Part shown: positions 43,687 to 50,815 of the stretch, piece by piece
Layout of the letters: every line of letters starts with the position of its first letter
Numbering within the stretch: the stretch's first letter is position 1
Assembly (NCBI RefSeq): GCF_024205705.1
Contig: NZ_CP073115.1
Span: 1,860,001 to 1,924,000 of the forward strand
Length of the DNA: 64,000 nt
Reading direction: 5' to 3'
Source: Neisseria subflava
GTDB lineage: Bacteria > Pseudomonadota > Gammaproteobacteria > Burkholderiales > Neisseriaceae
Program-made: the position numbers and the translations under genes
The notes under the pieces: generated by a model
Told to the model about the DNA's origin: nothing
Database searches by the model: none
What the model saw: only the letters and a program-made list of their open reading frames with translations

Positions 43687-43715
43687 ATTTTAGGCAGTTG
43701 GAGGCAGGGTGTCAA
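43687..43715 (-). promoter_or_regulatory. Sigma-70 promoter of rho
   Basis: On the minus strand TTGACA (complement of 43710-43715) and TAAAAT (complement of 43687-43692) are separated by exactly 17 bases. Transcription would begin near 43680, leaving a roughly 95-base untranslated leader. Confidence 0.7.
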
Positions 43716-43830
43716 ATTTTTAAATCGAACACTGAGGCCGTGACTTGGTCTTATCCTGCAATAAGATTACAGCTGGAAGTAACGTGGCAACCGCAATCTT
43801 ATCATCAAAAATCCAAGTATTTGCCCAACT

Positions 43831-44733
43831 TCAGACGGCCTTCTGCCCATACCGCATCAGCGTCATGCCGCCGACTGCCGCCGCACAACCTGCAACCAGT
43901 GAAATATGCAGCGGTTCGCCCAAAAACCACGCCGAAGACAGTACACCGAAAATCGGCACGAGCGTAATATACGCCGCCGCACTGCCTGCACCCAAAGTCT
44001 TCACGCCTTCAAAATACCACGCATAGGCCAATACCGTCGCACCGATAACCAGCCACGCCAAGGCCGTCCAGCCGCGTCCATCCATTGCCGCTATCGCCTC
44101 AAACGGCAATCCGTCCGTCCACGACGCCACCGCCGACAACATCAACGCACCAATGAATGAAGTTGCCGTCGTTACCGTCAGCGCATCTATCCCGCGCAAA
44201 ACCGCACGCCCGATTAAGGTATAAGCTGCCCAACAAACTACGCAGCCGAAAATCAACCACTCTCCTGCCTTGATACCGCCCGATAACACCGTCAACGGCT
44301 GCCCTTGCGTTACCACCATAATGGCGCCGCCGACCGCCAGCAGCATACCCGCCAAAATCTTCGCATTTAAACGCTCGCCGAAAAACCAAGTCGCCAACAG
44401 CAGCGTCAGCACGGGATTTACCGCCACAACCACCGCCGCCTTTCCCGCCGGCATCGCCTGCAAACCCAGCATAAAAAACACCGCGTAGCCGCACACGCCG
44501 ACGGAAGCAGCCACCGCCAAACCTAGCCATTGCCGCGCCGACAAAGCCGCCAAAGTCGCAAACCTGCTGCGCGCAAACAACCAGCCCAACAGCAAAACCG
44601 AAGCCAGTACAAACCGAACCGCCCCGCCCGTCAACGGCGGCAGCGACTGCCCCAGCATCCGCCCCATCGGCCAAGACGCACCCCACAACACCGCCATTCC
44701 CAGCAGTTTCAAATGTACAGAATAACGTTCCAT
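43831..44733 (-). CDS. EamA/DMT family transporter
   Basis: This is a 300-residue, ten-helix transporter of the drug/metabolite superfamily, likely an exporter of metabolites or amino acids. Two EamA repeats are visible, the first with AVLWGASWPMGRMLGQSLPPLTGGAVRF and the second from GEWLIFGCVVCWAAYTLIGRAVL. I chose the ATG at 44733, because the upstream extension (with FQTAF) is merely translated DUS. AAGGGA precedes the ATG. The stop codon TGA is inside a DUS at 43830-43841, giving the C-terminal Lys-Ala-Val. Confidence 0.88.
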   Translation of the reverse strand: MERYSVHLKLLGMAVLWGASWPMGRMLGQSLPPLTGGAVRFVLASVLLLGWLFARSRFATLAALSARQWLGLAVAASVGVCGYAVFFMLGLQAMPAGKAAVVVAVNPVLTLLLATWFFGERLNAKILAGMLLAVGGAIMVVTQGQPLTVLSGGIKAGEWLIFGCVVCWAAYTLIGRAVLRGIDALTVTTATSFIGALMLSAVASWTDGLPFEAIAAMDGRGWTALAWLVIGATVLAYAWYFEGVKTLGAGSAAAYITLVPIFGVLSSAWFLGEPLHISLVAGCAAAVGGMTLMRYGQKAV

Positions 44734-44751
44734 CTCATCCCTTTTATCGAC

Positions 44752-44796
44752 AAAGGCCGTCTGAAAACCGGATTCCAAGTTTTCAGACGGCCTTTA
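44752..44796 (-). terminator. DUS inverted pair between two membrane protein genes
   Basis: Exact AG-DUS at 44754-44765 and complement at 44782-44793 with a 16-base loop. It lies six bases past the stop of the gene at 44802. Confidence 0.7.
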
Positions 44797-44801
44797 TCCA
44801 C

Positions 44802-45557
44802 TTAGGATTTCACAACACGACCATTAGGGTAAATACTGCGGTAAGCAATATAAGGAGCCAGCAGTAAAACTACGCTGACAGGTAGGAATAGTAAAAGTAT
44901 GATAAAGGTAATCCACTGGCCAAACATGATGCCTAATACGCCCGACATAAAAGAATAGAGAGCCACACCTACAACATAGACTAACATTGCAGGAATATTG
45001 CACATAAGCGCTTTGACATTAGCTTTAATAGCCTCCCATGGCTTCAGACCATCTAAAACAATCAAAGCAGGGGTTAATAAAAAGATAGACAAAAGGACAG
45101 TAACAATCAATACAACACCAATCATCATTGCCCAATAACCTGCAAAATATAGCGGAATAATAAGTAAGCTAACAGCTATACTGAATAGCACCTGAAGTAA
45201 CAATAAAATGAAAAAACTCATTTTTTTATCTAAAAAAACAACAAAAAAATCTTTTACATCAAATGCTTTTCCATTATTAGTATCATTAGCAACATACATG
45301 GCTCCGCCTAATAAGCATAATCCTACGTAGCTGAATACAATGTTTTTTAAACTAGAAAGCGCATTAATTCCTAGCAAGTCAGTAATAGAAACCACAAAAC
45401 CTACGATCATATAAGCCAATAATACGCCTACCCATTTCCATGGATGAAGTTTGAAAATACCGAAAGCATCGGTAATCCATTTTATACCAGCAAAAGCAGA
45501 AAGGCGTTTGGGTTCGTGATATTGAACTTCCTGTGAAATGGGTATTTGGTTTTCCAT
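44802..45557 (-). CDS. Multi-pass membrane protein, BPSS1780-like
   Basis: This 251-residue protein has about six hydrophobic segments. The opening, with KWITDAFGIFKLHPWKWVGVLLAYMIVGFVV, resembles the BPSS1780-type family of proteobacterial membrane proteins of unknown function; I am only moderately sure of that match. The coding sequence is markedly richer in A and T than its neighbours, for example around 45181-45300, where codons are mostly A/T-ended. glnS lies upstream in the same direction with its own terminator between them. Confidence 0.72.
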   Translation of the reverse strand: MENQIPISQEVQYHEPKRLSAFAGIKWITDAFGIFKLHPWKWVGVLLAYMIVGFVVSITDLLGINALSSLKNIVFSYVGLCLLGGAMYVANDTNNGKAFDVKDFFVVFLDKKMSFFILLLLQVLFSIAVSLLIIPLYFAGYWAMMIGVVLIVTVLLSIFLLTPALIVLDGLKPWEAIKANVKALMCNIPAMLVYVVGVALYSFMSGVLGIMFGQWITFIILLLFLPVSVVLLLAPYIAYRSIYPNGRVVKS

Positions 45558-45594
45558 AAAATTCCTATTATAAAATCAAAAATTTAAACACAAT

Positions 45595-45624
45595 AAAGGC
45601 AGCCAGTGCATACTGACTGCCTTT
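45595..45624 (-). terminator. Terminator of glnS
   Basis: AAAGGCAG pairs with CTGCCTTT and an inner CAGT pairs with ACTG around GCAT. The hairpin starts seven bases past the glnS stop. It is not a DUS pair. Confidence 0.7.
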
Positions 45625-45630
45625 GGACAA

Positions 45631-47319
45631 TTATTTTGCTTGCCAAGAATCTTTCAGCGTCACCGTGCGGTTAAACACCGGCATGTCTTTGCTGTGGTCT
45701 TTGCGGTCGGTTACGAAGTAGCCGATGCGTTCAAACTGCCAACGGCTTTCTGCCGGCAGATCTTTTGCGACAGGTTCGGCATAGGCAGTGATTTCCTTGA
45801 TGGATTCTGGATTGAGGAAATCGGTAAACGGCAGATAGTTGCCGTCTTCGCCGCGCACGGCATCGGGACGCTCGACGGTAAAGAGGCGGTCGTACAGGCG
45901 GACTTTGATTTCGGCGGCGTGTTCGGCGGAAACCCAGTGAATCACGCCTTTAACTTTGCGACCTTCGGGATTTTTGCCCAAGGTATCGTGGTCGATGCTG
46001 CATTTGAGTTCAACCACATTGCCTGCCTCGTCTTTTACTACTTCATCGCACTTGATGACATAGCCGTGGCGCAAACGCACTTCGCCGCCGGGAATCAGAC
46101 GTTTGAAGCCTTTAGGCGGATTTTCGGCAAAGTCGTCGGCTTCAATGTAGATGGTTTGTGAAATAGGTACTTCGCGATCGCCCATTTCCTCGTGGTTCGG
46201 ATGGAACGCGGCACGGCGGCTTTGTGTTTTGCCGGCTTCAAAGTTGGTCAGGGTTACTTTGAGCGGATTCAAAACCGCCATCAGGCGCGGAGCGGAGTTT
46301 TCCAACTCTTCACGAATCGCGCCTTCCAACACGCTCATGTCGACGATGTTTTCAGATTTGGAAATACCGGCGCGTTTGGCAAACAGGCGCAGGCCTTCTG
46401 GCGTGTAGCCGCGGCGGCGCATACCGGAAATGGTCGGCATACGCGGATCATCCCAACCGGCAACATGGCCGTCTGAAACCAGTTGGTTCAGCTTGCGTTT
46501 GGACGTGATGGAATACAAGAGCTCCAAACGGGAAAACTCGTATTGGCGCGGACGTGTAGCGTGCGGCGCAGGAATGTTGTCCAACACCCAGTCGTACAAC
46601 GGACGGTGTGCTTCAAATTCAAGCGTACACAAGGAATGCGTGATGCCTTCGATGGCATCGGAAATGCAATGCGTGTAGTCGTACATCGGATAGATGCACC
46701 ATTTGTCGCCGGTGTTGTGGTGATGGGCGCGGCGGATGCGGTAGATGACGGGGTCGCGCATATTGATGTTGCCCGAAGCCATATCGATTTTCAGGCGCAG
46801 GGTTTTGCTGCCGTCGGGGAACTCGCCGTTTTTCATGCGTGTGAACAGGTCGAGGTTTTCTTCGATGCTGCGGTCGCGGTAAGGGCTGTTTTTACCTGTT
46901 TCGGTCAGCGTACCACGGTATTCGCGCATTTCTTCTGGCGTCAAATCATCGACATACGCTTTGCCGTCTTTGATTAAACCGACGGCGTAGTCGTAAAGCT
47001 GGTCGAAATAGTTGGAAGCGAAACGCGGCTCGCCCGCCCAATGGAAGCCCAACCACTCAACGTCTTCTTTGATGGCGTTGACGTATTCGTCGTTTTCTTT
47101 TTCAGGGTTGGTATCGTCAAAACGCAGGTTGCACAAGCCGTCGTAAATATAAGCCAAACCGAAGTTCAAGCAGATGGATTTGGCGTGGCCGATGTGCAGG
47201 TAACCGTTTGGCTCGGGCGGGAAACGGGTTTGGATGGCTGTATGTTTACCGCTTTTGAGGTCTTCTTCAATGATGGTGCGGATAAAGTGGTTGTCCGCGA
47301 ATTGGTCTTTATTCAACAT
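45631..47319 (-). CDS. glnS: Glutaminyl-tRNA synthetase
   Basis: GlnS charges tRNA-Gln; it is a class I enzyme of 562 residues. RFPPEPNGYLHIGHAKS holds the HIGH motif. The KMSKS loop region reads YSITSKRKLNQLV, where E. coli has VMSKRKL. A C-terminal anticodon-binding beta-barrel follows. I chose the ATG at 47319 (MLNKDQFADNHFI) since the longer frame to 47370 begins in a DUS and has no homology. The upstream regulator gene has its own DUS pair. The presence of glnS implies that tRNA-Gln can be charged directly. Confidence 0.95.
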   Translation of the reverse strand: MLNKDQFADNHFIRTIIEEDLKSGKHTAIQTRFPPEPNGYLHIGHAKSICLNFGLAYIYDGLCNLRFDDTNPEKENDEYVNAIKEDVEWLGFHWAGEPRFASNYFDQLYDYAVGLIKDGKAYVDDLTPEEMREYRGTLTETGKNSPYRDRSIEENLDLFTRMKNGEFPDGSKTLRLKIDMASGNINMRDPVIYRIRRAHHHNTGDKWCIYPMYDYTHCISDAIEGITHSLCTLEFEAHRPLYDWVLDNIPAPHATRPRQYEFSRLELLYSITSKRKLNQLVSDGHVAGWDDPRMPTISGMRRRGYTPEGLRLFAKRAGISKSENIVDMSVLEGAIREELENSAPRLMAVLNPLKVTLTNFEAGKTQSRRAAFHPNHEEMGDREVPISQTIYIEADDFAENPPKGFKRLIPGGEVRLRHGYVIKCDEVVKDEAGNVVELKCSIDHDTLGKNPEGRKVKGVIHWVSAEHAAEIKVRLYDRLFTVERPDAVRGEDGNYLPFTDFLNPESIKEITAYAEPVAKDLPAESRWQFERIGYFVTDRKDHSKDMPVFNRTVTLKDSWQAK

Positions 47320-47352
47320 AATATTTCTTTGATGGGAAAATGATTTTCTGTT

Positions 47353-47388
47353 TTCAGACGGCCTGAACATTCAATCAGGCCGTCTGAA
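47353..47388 (-). terminator. DUS inverted pair between the DeoR gene and glnS
   Basis: TTCAGACGGCCT at 47353-47364 and AGGCCGTCTGAA at 47377-47388 form a stem in which the complement arm comes first on the plus strand. It lies 36 bases past the regulator's stop. Confidence 0.6.
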
Positions 47389-47424
47389 AGGAATGGAATG
47401 ATGGCTCAATTGTACCCGACTTGG

Positions 47425-48204
47425 CTACTTTGATACAGGGTCGGCAACCTGCCACGCTACGCCGCGCTCGTTTAGGGTTTTCTGCATGGCGGCGGATGGT
47501 GTGCGGTCGGTAAACAGCTTATCGAATGCGCCGATATCGCCCAGTCTGACCAAGGCATTGCTGTTAAATTTGCTGTGGTCGACACCAAGATAGCGCACGC
47601 GGGCATTGTTTACCATCGCCTGCATGACGCTGACTTCCTTGTAATCGTCATCCAAAAGCGAGCCGTCGTTTTCTATGCCGTGGGTACTCATGATGGCATA
47701 GTCGACTTTGAATTGGTTGATGAAATCGACGGTCGCCACGCCGGTAATGCCACCGTCCAAAGGACGGACCACGCCGGAAGCGATGATGACCGTGTAATCG
47801 GTACGCGCCGCAGTGATGGAGGCGGCGTAGATGTTGTTGGTGATAATCCGCAGGTTTTTACGCTGTCTGACCAACTCGGCGGCGACGGCTTCCATGGTGG
47901 TGCCGATGCTGATAAACAGCGAGGCATTGTCGGGAATGGTGGAAGCAATCAGTCGGGCAATGGCGTTTTTTTCCTGCTGCTGATGGTTGCGCCGCTCCTG
48001 CCCTGCCGTTACGACTGAAACGTCGCCCAAAGATGCGCCGCCGTGATAGCGTTTGAGTTGTCCGGTCTCGCTTAACTCTTGCACATCGCGGCGTATGGTT
48101 TGCGGCGTAACATCCAAATTTGCCGCCAATTCTTCCACCGTCATAAAGTTATGTTCGCGGACAAGGGTGAGGATCTGTTCGTGTCTTTGGATTTTTGGTT
48201 TCAT
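47425..48204 (-). CDS. DeoR/GlpR family transcriptional regulator
   Basis: This 259-residue protein has an N-terminal DeoR helix-turn-helix, MTVEELAANLDVTPQTIRRDVQELSETGQLKRYHGGA at about residues 21-57. The C-terminal DeoR sensor domain has SLFISIGTTMEAVAAEL, a sugar-phosphate type pocket, and IITNNIYAA. Regulators of this family respond to phosphorylated sugars or glycerol-3-phosphate; its ligand and targets cannot be read here, since no sugar operon is adjacent. Confidence 0.9.
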   Translation of the reverse strand: MKPKIQRHEQILTLVREHNFMTVEELAANLDVTPQTIRRDVQELSETGQLKRYHGGASLGDVSVVTAGQERRNHQQQEKNAIARLIASTIPDNASLFISIGTTMEAVAAELVRQRKNLRIITNNIYAASITAARTDYTVIIASGVVRPLDGGITGVATVDFINQFKVDYAIMSTHGIENDGSLLDDDYKEVSVMQAMVNNARVRYLGVDHSKFNSNALVRLGDIGAFDKLFTDRTPSAAMQKTLNERGVAWQVADPVSK

Positions 48205-48233
48205 GGCGTTTCGCTTTGTAGGGATAAACCAAT

Positions 48234-48262
48234 GGCCGTCTGAATATTTCAGACGGCCTTGT
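48234..48262 (-). terminator. DUS-like hairpin after the GntR gene
   Basis: TGGCCGTCTGAA (one mismatch from AG-DUS) at 48234-48245 pairs with an exact complement at 48249-48260 around three bases. It begins 15 bases past the GntR stop. Confidence 0.65.
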
Positions 48263-48276
48263 TATTGTCAAACCGA

Positions 48277-48990
48277 TTATATCTCGAGTTTCTGTTCCAA
48301 GCGTTCCATACACGCGCCCAAGTGGCGGCGCATGACTTTGGTCACACGGTTGCGCTTGCCGGCCACCAATAAATCGAGGATTTCTCGGTGTTCATGGTGC
48401 GAATTGGAATCGATGTTGCGCTTTTCTTTGCGAAGCGGATCGGAAACGGCCACAATCAATGAAGAGCGCGCGCACAAGGTATTCATGATTTCAAACAGGA
48501 CATCGTTGTCCAACAGCCGCGCCAATTCGACATGGAAGGCATTGGACAGGCGGTTCCAACCCACGCGGTCGCCGCTTTCGGAGGCTGCGCCCTCTTGCTC
48601 AATCATGGCGTAAAGCGGTTGCAGACGCATTTCCAAGTCAGGCATATCGATAAGGACGCTCAGAATCATACTTTCCATTTCGATACGCGTGTTGAACACG
48701 TCTTTCATTTCTTTCAAGTCCGGCACATGGACAAATGCGCCGCGATTGGGCTGCAAATCGACGATTTTATCGTGCGCCAAAAGCGATAATGCGCCACGCA
48801 CGGTATTGCGCGAGCAAACCATTTGTCGGCAAAGCTCGGACTCGGTCAGTTTTTTGCCCGGCAGCAGCAGATGGTCGGTAATGCCGTCCAAAATCAATGC
48901 GTACACGCGGAAGAGTTCCGAATCGTGACGCTCTTCCAAAATAAGCGATGAAGTTGCAGGCGCAACGTTGGTATTATTTTCGTAATCCAT
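48277..48990 (-). CDS. GntR family regulator, FCD (FadR) subfamily
   Basis: This 237-residue protein has the GntR winged helix with LLLPGKKLTESELCRQMVCSRNTVRGALSLLAHDKIVDLQPNRGAFV at about residues 40-87. The C-terminal FCD all-helical domain has typical metal-binding positions, with NAFHVELARLLDN, HHEHREILDLLVAG and the closing RRHLGACMERLEQ. Such regulators respond to organic acids. Neisseria has GdhR in this subfamily, but I cannot say if this is its orthologue. The gene is divergent from a candidate small RNA. Confidence 0.88.
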   Translation of the reverse strand: MDYENNTNVAPATSSLILEERHDSELFRVYALILDGITDHLLLPGKKLTESELCRQMVCSRNTVRGALSLLAHDKIVDLQPNRGAFVHVPDLKEMKDVFNTRIEMESMILSVLIDMPDLEMRLQPLYAMIEQEGAASESGDRVGWNRLSNAFHVELARLLDNDVLFEIMNTLCARSSLIVAVSDPLRKEKRNIDSNSHHEHREILDLLVAGKRNRVTKVMRRHLGACMERLEQKLEI

Positions 48991-49074
48991 AATGTTTCCC
49001 CAGTATCCGTATTAAGGCGCAAGCGTTTACAAACCTGCATCTTTCGGGGTTGTTTAAAATATAATTAAAAATTG

Positions 49075-49103
49075 TTGACAATGTTAAACGAAACTTGCAC
49101 AAT
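49075..49103 (+). promoter_or_regulatory. Sigma-70 promoter of the candidate small RNA
   Basis: A perfect TTGACA at 49075-49080 and CACAAT at 49098-49103 are separated by exactly 17 bases. There is no plus-strand gene downstream. Confidence 0.6.
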
Positions 49104-49109
49104 GAGATC

Positions 49110-49205
49110 AACAAGCCAAGTTATAAAGGCTGATAGAGAGAGAGAAAAAGGAATAAAAAGCAAGCAGATATATTCATGTTAATGCGTGAATATATCTGCT
49201 TTTTT
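49110..49205 (+). ncRNA. Candidate small regulatory RNA
   Basis: A transcript from about 49110 to 49205 would be near 96 bases. It has a short 5' hairpin (AGCC and GGCT near 49114-49131), a purine-rich single-stranded stretch with GAGAGAGAG and AAAGGA, and a strong terminal hairpin with U tail. No ORF of meaningful length or ribosome site is present, and the next gene is on the other strand. Hfq-dependent Neisseria sRNAs have this architecture. I cannot match it to a known one by sequence memory, so it is named only as a candidate. Confidence 0.5.
49163..49205 (+). terminator. Rho-independent terminator of the candidate sRNA
   Basis: A perfect 14-bp stem (AGCAGATATATTCA and complement) with a ten-base loop is followed by six T residues on the plus strand. 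On the minus strand a weaker T tract follows, so it may also end OsmC transcripts. Confidence 0.85.
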
Positions 49206-49249
49206 GTGTGCAGCCGTCTCACGCTCCGGCTTTTTCCTTGAAAACCGCC

Positions 49250-49669
49250 TTATTCTGTTTCGACGATCTCGAAGCTGTGGCTCATTTTTGCCACTTTACC
49301 CAGCATAATCGATGCGGAGCAATATTTTTCGGCAGACATCTGTACGGCGCGCTCAATCGCGCTTTCTTGCAAATCTCGACCATACACTTTGAAGTGGATA
49401 TGGATTTCGGTAAACACGCGCGGCGCGGTGTCGGCGCGTTTGGCAGTCACTTCGGCACGGCAGTCGGTGATTTTTTGGCGTTGTTTCTCGGCAATCATCA
49501 CGACATCGATGCTGGAACAGCCTGCTACACCCAACAACAGCATTTCCATCGGGCTGGGGCCGCGTTTGACTTCGCCTTCAGCCGCCGCGCCTTCCATCAC
49601 AACGCTGTGTCCGTTTGCCGTTGTACCGACGAAGCACATTCCGTCTATCCATTTTGAGGTAACTTGCAT
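49250..49669 (-). CDS. OsmC/Ohr family protein
   Basis: This 139-residue cytoplasmic protein belongs to the OsmC family, thiol peroxidases that reduce organic hydroperoxides, or redox proteins of the YhfA type. The conserved Cys pair is present: one in LLLGVAGCSSIDVVMIAEKQRQ and one in MSAEKYCSASIMLGK. SPMEMLLLGVAGC is typical of the YhfA branch. No signal peptide. It stands alone; thiD is upstream in the same direction behind a DUS. Confidence 0.87.
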   Translation of the reverse strand: MQVTSKWIDGMCFVGTTANGHSVVMEGAAAEGEVKRGPSPMEMLLLGVAGCSSIDVVMIAEKQRQKITDCRAEVTAKRADTAPRVFTEIHIHFKVYGRDLQESAIERAVQMSAEKYCSASIMLGKVAKMSHSFEIVETE

Positions 49670-49736
49670 GGTGTCTTTTTTATCCGTAAAAGCATTAATC
49701 TGATATTGTAAACAATTTCAAGTGATAAACCTAGTC

Positions 49737-49748
49737 AGGCCGTCTGAA
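49737..49748 (+). repeat. AG-form DNA uptake sequence
   Basis: Exact AGGCCGTCTGAA downstream of thiD, unpaired. Confidence 0.85.
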
Positions 49749-49780
49749 AAATACAATCAATTACAATTGGCCTAAACGCA

Positions 49781-50590
49781 TTATTTGTCCTGATACGCCC
49801 AATGGTTGACCGGCCCGTGTCCTGCCCCAATGCCCAAAGGATGGGAAATGGCGGCGGCAATATAGTTTTTTGCCGTTTGAACCGCCTCGGGCACGCTAAA
49901 CCCTTTTGCCAACTCGGCAGTAATGCAGGCCGAAAACGTGCAGCCCGTGCCATGCGTATGCGGCGTTGGGAAACGTTTGCTGTTCAGCTCAATGGTTTCG
50001 TATGGCGTAAACAGCCAGTCGGTGCAATATTCGCTTTGGCTGTCGGCAAGATGGCCGCCTTTAATCACCACATTTTTCACGCCCCAATCCTGAAGAATTT
50101 TGGCGGCGCGTTCCGCATCTTGGCGGTTTTCAATATTGATACCCGTCAATGCCTGCGCTTCGGGCAGATTGGGGGTCAAGACGTCCGTATGCGGCAGCAG
50201 CAGGCGTTTCATGGCTTCGACGGCCGAGTTTTCCAACAGCGGGGCACCGCCTTTGGCAATCATAACCGGATCCAACACGCGTTTGCCGAAGTCACATTCG
50301 GCGGTTTGTTCCGCCACACATTCGATGATTTCCGCCGTACCCAGCATGCCGATTTTATAGGCGCGGATTTGGAAATCTTCCTGAATCGCAGCAATTTGCG
50401 TGGCAATCATGTCGGTCGGTATCGGATGCACTGCCGATACGCCCAAAGTATTTTGTGCGGTAACCGCGGTCAGTACGCTGGTGCCGAACACGCCGCGCAT
50501 TTGAAATGTCTTCAAATCCGCCTGTATGCCTGCGCCACCACCGGAATCGGAGCCGGCAATCGTCAGCGTTTGAATAAAAAGTTCGTCCAT
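49781..50590 (-). CDS. thiD: Hydroxymethylpyrimidine/phosphomethylpyrimidine kinase
   Basis: ThiD phosphorylates HMP twice in thiamine synthesis. The 269-residue ribokinase-fold protein opens with TLTIAGSDSGGGAGIQADLKTF and carries the GTSVLTAVTAQNT, DPVMIAKGG and late THGTGCTFSACITAELAKG motifs; the GTGC segment is the catalytic anion hole with the general base. I chose the ATG at 50590 because AGGAGG lies six bases before it; the longer frame to 50797 has no family similarity. There is no TPP riboswitch upstream. Confidence 0.93.
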   Translation of the reverse strand: MDELFIQTLTIAGSDSGGGAGIQADLKTFQMRGVFGTSVLTAVTAQNTLGVSAVHPIPTDMIATQIAAIQEDFQIRAYKIGMLGTAEIIECVAEQTAECDFGKRVLDPVMIAKGGAPLLENSAVEAMKRLLLPHTDVLTPNLPEAQALTGINIENRQDAERAAKILQDWGVKNVVIKGGHLADSQSEYCTDWLFTPYETIELNSKRFPTPHTHGTGCTFSACITAELAKGFSVPEAVQTAKNYIAAAISHPLGIGAGHGPVNHWAYQDK

Positions 50591-50754
50591 CGTGTCCTCC
50601 TGTTTTTCAGACAGCCTTTTGCTTATCGTTATGGGAAGCCGTTTTGGTTTTATCCGCAAGCAAAGGCATGCGCCGTTTATCTTTCCGAATGCCTTATCTA
50701 TTGTTTTACCAAAAACAAATGTATGTTCTCGGGTGGAATATCTTAACAAACAAA

Positions 50755-50791
50755 AGGCCATCTGAAAACTATTTTCATTTTCAGACGGCCT
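50755..50791 (-). terminator. DUS-like hairpin after gcvP
   Basis: AGGCCATCTGAA (one mismatch) at 50755-50766 pairs with an exact DUS complement at 50780-50791. It lies 25 bases past the gcvP stop. Confidence 0.65.
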
Positions 50792-50815
50792 GTTCAATTT
50801 TAAACCTATTCAGGC

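Noticed and set aside
50591..50815. TPP riboswitch before thiD
   Set aside because: No CUGAGA-type core or three-way junction is visible; only DUS-like copies are present.
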